A DNA stretch of 60,000 nucleotides, taken from assembly GCA_914767715.1 (NCBI GenBank), contig OU612066.1:2177001-2237000 (forward strand). Direction: 5' to 3'. The notes below the pieces were generated by a model. That model was given only the letters and a program-made list of their open reading frames with translations, did not search any database and was not told the origin of the DNA. Positions 57,231-60,000 of the stretch are shown here, one piece after another. Source of the stretch: Membranipora membranacea. Its lineage: Eukaryota > Bryozoa > Gymnolaemata > Cheilostomatida > Membraniporidae. The position numbers were made by a program, and so were the translations under genes. The number at the start of each line of letters is the position of its first letter. Positions within the stretch are counted from its first letter, which is position 1.

Positions 57231-58839
57231 ATGTCAAATGAGCCTCCAGCAAAAGCTATAAAGTTGGAAAAAAGTGATGAGGAAACCAACATGAAGCCTG
57301 AGCCAAGTGAGTCTGATCCGCAGCCTTCCACATCTTCTGGGGCTGCTGGCACGAGCTCTGATTCATCTAAGCCCTCCTCAGAGAAAATTGCAGTCGATGG
57401 GGAGCAACAGAGGAAAGATCGGCAGCTGAAAAAAGAGGAAGAACGAAAGAGGATGCAGTGAGTTTAGCTGATGATGAATATTATAGGCATAACATATGTC
57501 TTCTCCAAGGCGCTCGTGGTTCTCACCGATAACCATTATAAATTGATGGAAGTTGTAGGCTCTGACACTCATATGACTAATTACAAATGGCTAGCTGAGC
57601 TTTAGTTATGTCTTCGCCAAGGATGTTGAAATAGTCAATGCTCATTTTTTATGAATTTCTAAATTGCTTTTTTGGTTACCTTAACAGAATTCTAGTATCA
57701 AACTTTTCTGAAGAACAGCTGAATCGATATGAGATGTACCGCCGTGCATGCTTCCCTAAAGCTTCTATCAAGAGGGTAAGGACCTTTGCTAGTGCAACAG
57801 AATTGTAAATGTGCCTTTTGTCTGATTCAAAGGATCAGCAATAAAGGATAAGTGTAAGGCTCTGATAAGTGAGAGAAATAAGGACCAGGTACATGTATTT
57901 GTGACAACTCTCTATGGTTGGCAAAAGTTAACTATAGTGATACTCCTAACTGTCATTGGAAGTTTAATCATCTGCATACCAGGGCCTTCTGTGATAAAGA
58001 ATGACTTGTGCTTTCATTATTCAACGATTAAAATTCTGCTATGGTTCCCGTCCAACTCGACTTAAAAATGTTTTTCTGTTCAACTTGAGATTTTGTTGAT
58101 GTCTAGAATTCCAGGTGTTTTCAATCGCAAAATTTAGAAAACCATTTAATCAAAGCATCACTCGTATTGTGAGGCTACTCCAATTGGAGGCAGCTGAATA
58201 CGCTTGGAATTGAGATAAATAAAGTTGCAAGAGGAGCAGCCTAGGGGTCCTGGCTAGTAACATTATTATTAACATTAAGTATACCATAGTTTGTACATCT
58301 ATGGTTGATCTTTATACTCCCCAGCTGATGCAGACAATTACTGGGACTTCAGTGACACAGAATGTTGTCATCTCAATGGCTGGAATATCTAAAGTTTATG
58401 TGGGAGAGATTGTTGAGCAGGGTATGTAACACTACATATAAATGTATGAGATATTCATGACAGCTTGTCAAATTTAATTTGATCCTGGGCCTGACTTTCT
58501 GCTTGCAAGTTGCAATTGCAGTATCAAGGCTTCTTACTTTGTCTAAATAGCAAGATTACGCTACATGGGTCTTGTTTTCATTGAAATGATGATGGGACTC
58601 CTCTCCCCTTTTCTATCAACTGCATACTCCTAATAGAAATAACACATAATATCTGTCAAATATTTTTTGATCAGTGGCAGTAATAACATCCTAATTCTTT
58701 TTTAGCTCTGGATATAAAAGAGCAGTGGGGTGAGAGTGGACCTGTCAAACCAAAACATATCAGAGAGGCAGTAAGGCTAATGAAAGAGAAAAATAACACT
58801 CCACATTGTGGTGGTAAACGTTTGTTTCTTAATCGATGA
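57231..58839 (+). CDS. TAF11: TFIID subunit TAF11
   Basis: TAF11 pairs with TAF13 through histone folds inside the general transcription factor TFIID. Four exons join in frame to 181 residues (human 211): 57231-57457, 57688-57775, 58325-58421, 58706-58839. The first exon gives a disordered N-terminus rich in Ser, Glu and Lys ([19 protein letters not shown]) ending EERKRMQ. The conserved fold follows: [20 protein letters not shown], then [20 protein letters not shown], then [40 protein letters not shown] and EAVRLMKEK. These match human TAF11 almost residue for residue. An acceptor-like TTATTTCAG 19 bp before the ATG implies a 5' UTR intron. A canonical AATAAA lies about 100 nt after the stop. 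Confidence 0.97.
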
Positions 58840-58941
58840 AGTCGCAACAACTCTGACATCTTAATAATAGATCTATATAATTTGTCATGGTTTGCAACAT
58901 AACGGCAGCATAGATGGACCATCTTTTGTGTTCGTAAAAGT

Positions 58942-58947
58942 AATAAA
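58942..58947 (+). terminator. Poly(A) signal of TAF11
   Basis: Canonical AATAAA about 103 nt after the TAF11 stop on the same strand. Confidence 0.75.
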
Positions 58948-60000
58948 CCGAGCTATGAATGAGTTGTATTACAGCGTAAGCCATAATTTGTGCTTCCCTG
59001 ACGCAACAGTCAAACCTAATCTGGGCTAATTTGTAACTTATTTATATTACCTGTTGGTTAGTGAGGGTTGTTAGCGCTATCCTCAAAGAGTTACTAGCTA
59101 GTCAATTTAAGACTATTTAATATCACGTCTCTGCATCATCTGAAGTATCTAACAATTATAATCAATATTATTCCCAAACAGTATATTTTTTTAGCAGTTC
59201 TAAGCCCAAGTAGTTGACTGTACTTGACAGCAGTAATATAATATAGTGTTCTGAAGACACAGGATAATCTTATTATTTTTGCTTTGTTGCTGAAAATAAG
59301 AAAAAACATAAAGTTCAACAAAAATGAATTTTATGTTATACCAAGGAGTTACACATTTCTGTATATCACCTTGTTATACCGGGAATGTGGTTTGCCAGGG
59401 TCTCAGCATGTTGGCATATAAATTCATATTAGTTTTCTGTATTTGAAATGAATTCACATTTATGTACTATTAAGCACCTCACTGTTTGCAAGCAGCCCTT
59501 AAATTATCAAACACTCATTAGAAATGAGTGTAGTCTGGAGATATAGGGTTAGAAGTTAGAATAGGGAGCATTCTCCCTGGTTATAATTGGAACAAGATAA
59601 CATTTCTCTTGCAACTTTTATAGTTAGTGGTAGCAGGGAGTTTCCCTGGTGGTAGTAATACAGTCAATCAATTATGGGTTATAGGTATTACTGGAGTTGT
59701 CTCTTCCTACGGGACAGGCGGCAACTCCTAACATAAAAGTAACGGTTATGCTTAGAAAACTATTTTATATCTGGAAATCCACAATATAGTCTAGTACGCA
59801 TGCGCAAGTTGTTACCGCCTTTTTCAAATTAGTGTTTATATTACCCTGGATTGGACAGATGCCAGGCAGTGCTTTGCTGGACCTCATAGCTTTCAGGCTA
59901 TGTAAGTAGTTATCCTCCTTCAGATGTAGATTGAATTGTGTGTAAGAAAAATAATAGTAAATGGGAGTGAGCATGATAAAATCATCACATGACTCATAAA
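58948..60000. other. Intergenic, no gene seen
   Basis: AT-rich. Short inverted words GGGAGCATTCTCCCTGG (59566-59582) and CAGGGAGTTTCCCTGG (59635-59650) belong to a word family scattered through the window. ACGCATGCGCAA at 59797-59808 resembles an NRF-1 site, but no adjacent gene start is visible. Confidence 0.5.

Overview
The window is nuclear DNA from an animal. Every confident gene is split by GT-AG introns, uses the standard code and encodes an animal-type protein: fused PAPS synthase, AAGAB/p34, TIPIN, a PHF13/PHF23-like PHD protein, METTL1 and TAF11. Short AT-rich introns, close gene spacing and LINE and foldback debris suit a compact invertebrate genome. A sponge or other early-branching animal is possible, but nothing here proves it.

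Layout. 1-4155 (-): the 5' exons of a protein 4.1-type FERM gene running off the left edge. 7662-16411 (+): PAPSS, 12 exons. 17708-21545 (+): a DUF4476-like protein, 8 exons. 22684-26659 (+): AAGAB, 8 exons, with a 12-bp minisatellite of about 0.7 kb in intron 4. 26.8-39.4 kb: tandem array of a small intronless gene. 40724-46355 (-): TIPIN, 7 exons, with a 51-bp repeat across one splice donor and one more copy of the small gene nested antisense in an intron. 47254-47822: LINE fragment. 48441-51403 (+): PHF13/23-like gene. 52531-54808 (-): METTL1, 6 exons, convergent with the PHF gene. 55321-55842: second LINE fragment. 56735-57082: two long hairpins. 57231-58839 (+): TAF11, 4 exons.

The notable system is the small-gene family. 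Six intact copies encode a 106-108 residue protein that I do not recognise. Four lie on + (30259, 35033, 38983, 42463) and two on - (starts 28440, 32765); a seventh copy is a deletion remnant near 37.4 kb. No copy has an intron. Each intact copy has a CCAAT-type box, a TATA-type box and a short 5' leader. Each intact copy ends 31-38 nt after its stop codon in an identical 6-bp-stem, 4-nt-loop hairpin followed by a purine-rich GAGAG/AAGAG element. That is the layout of replication-dependent histone mRNA 3' ends, which are cleaved through SLBP and U7 snRNP and carry no poly(A) tail. Copies sit as divergent -/+ pairs repeated about every 4-4.8 kb, also recalling histone clusters, yet the protein is not a core or linker histone by inspection.

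The other genes are housekeeping functions (sulfate activation, adaptor assembly, replication-fork protection, chromatin reading, tRNA m7G methylation, TFIID) with no evident shared pathway. Exon boundaries come from reading frame, splice-site consensus and remembered family conservation; no alignment or transcript data were available.
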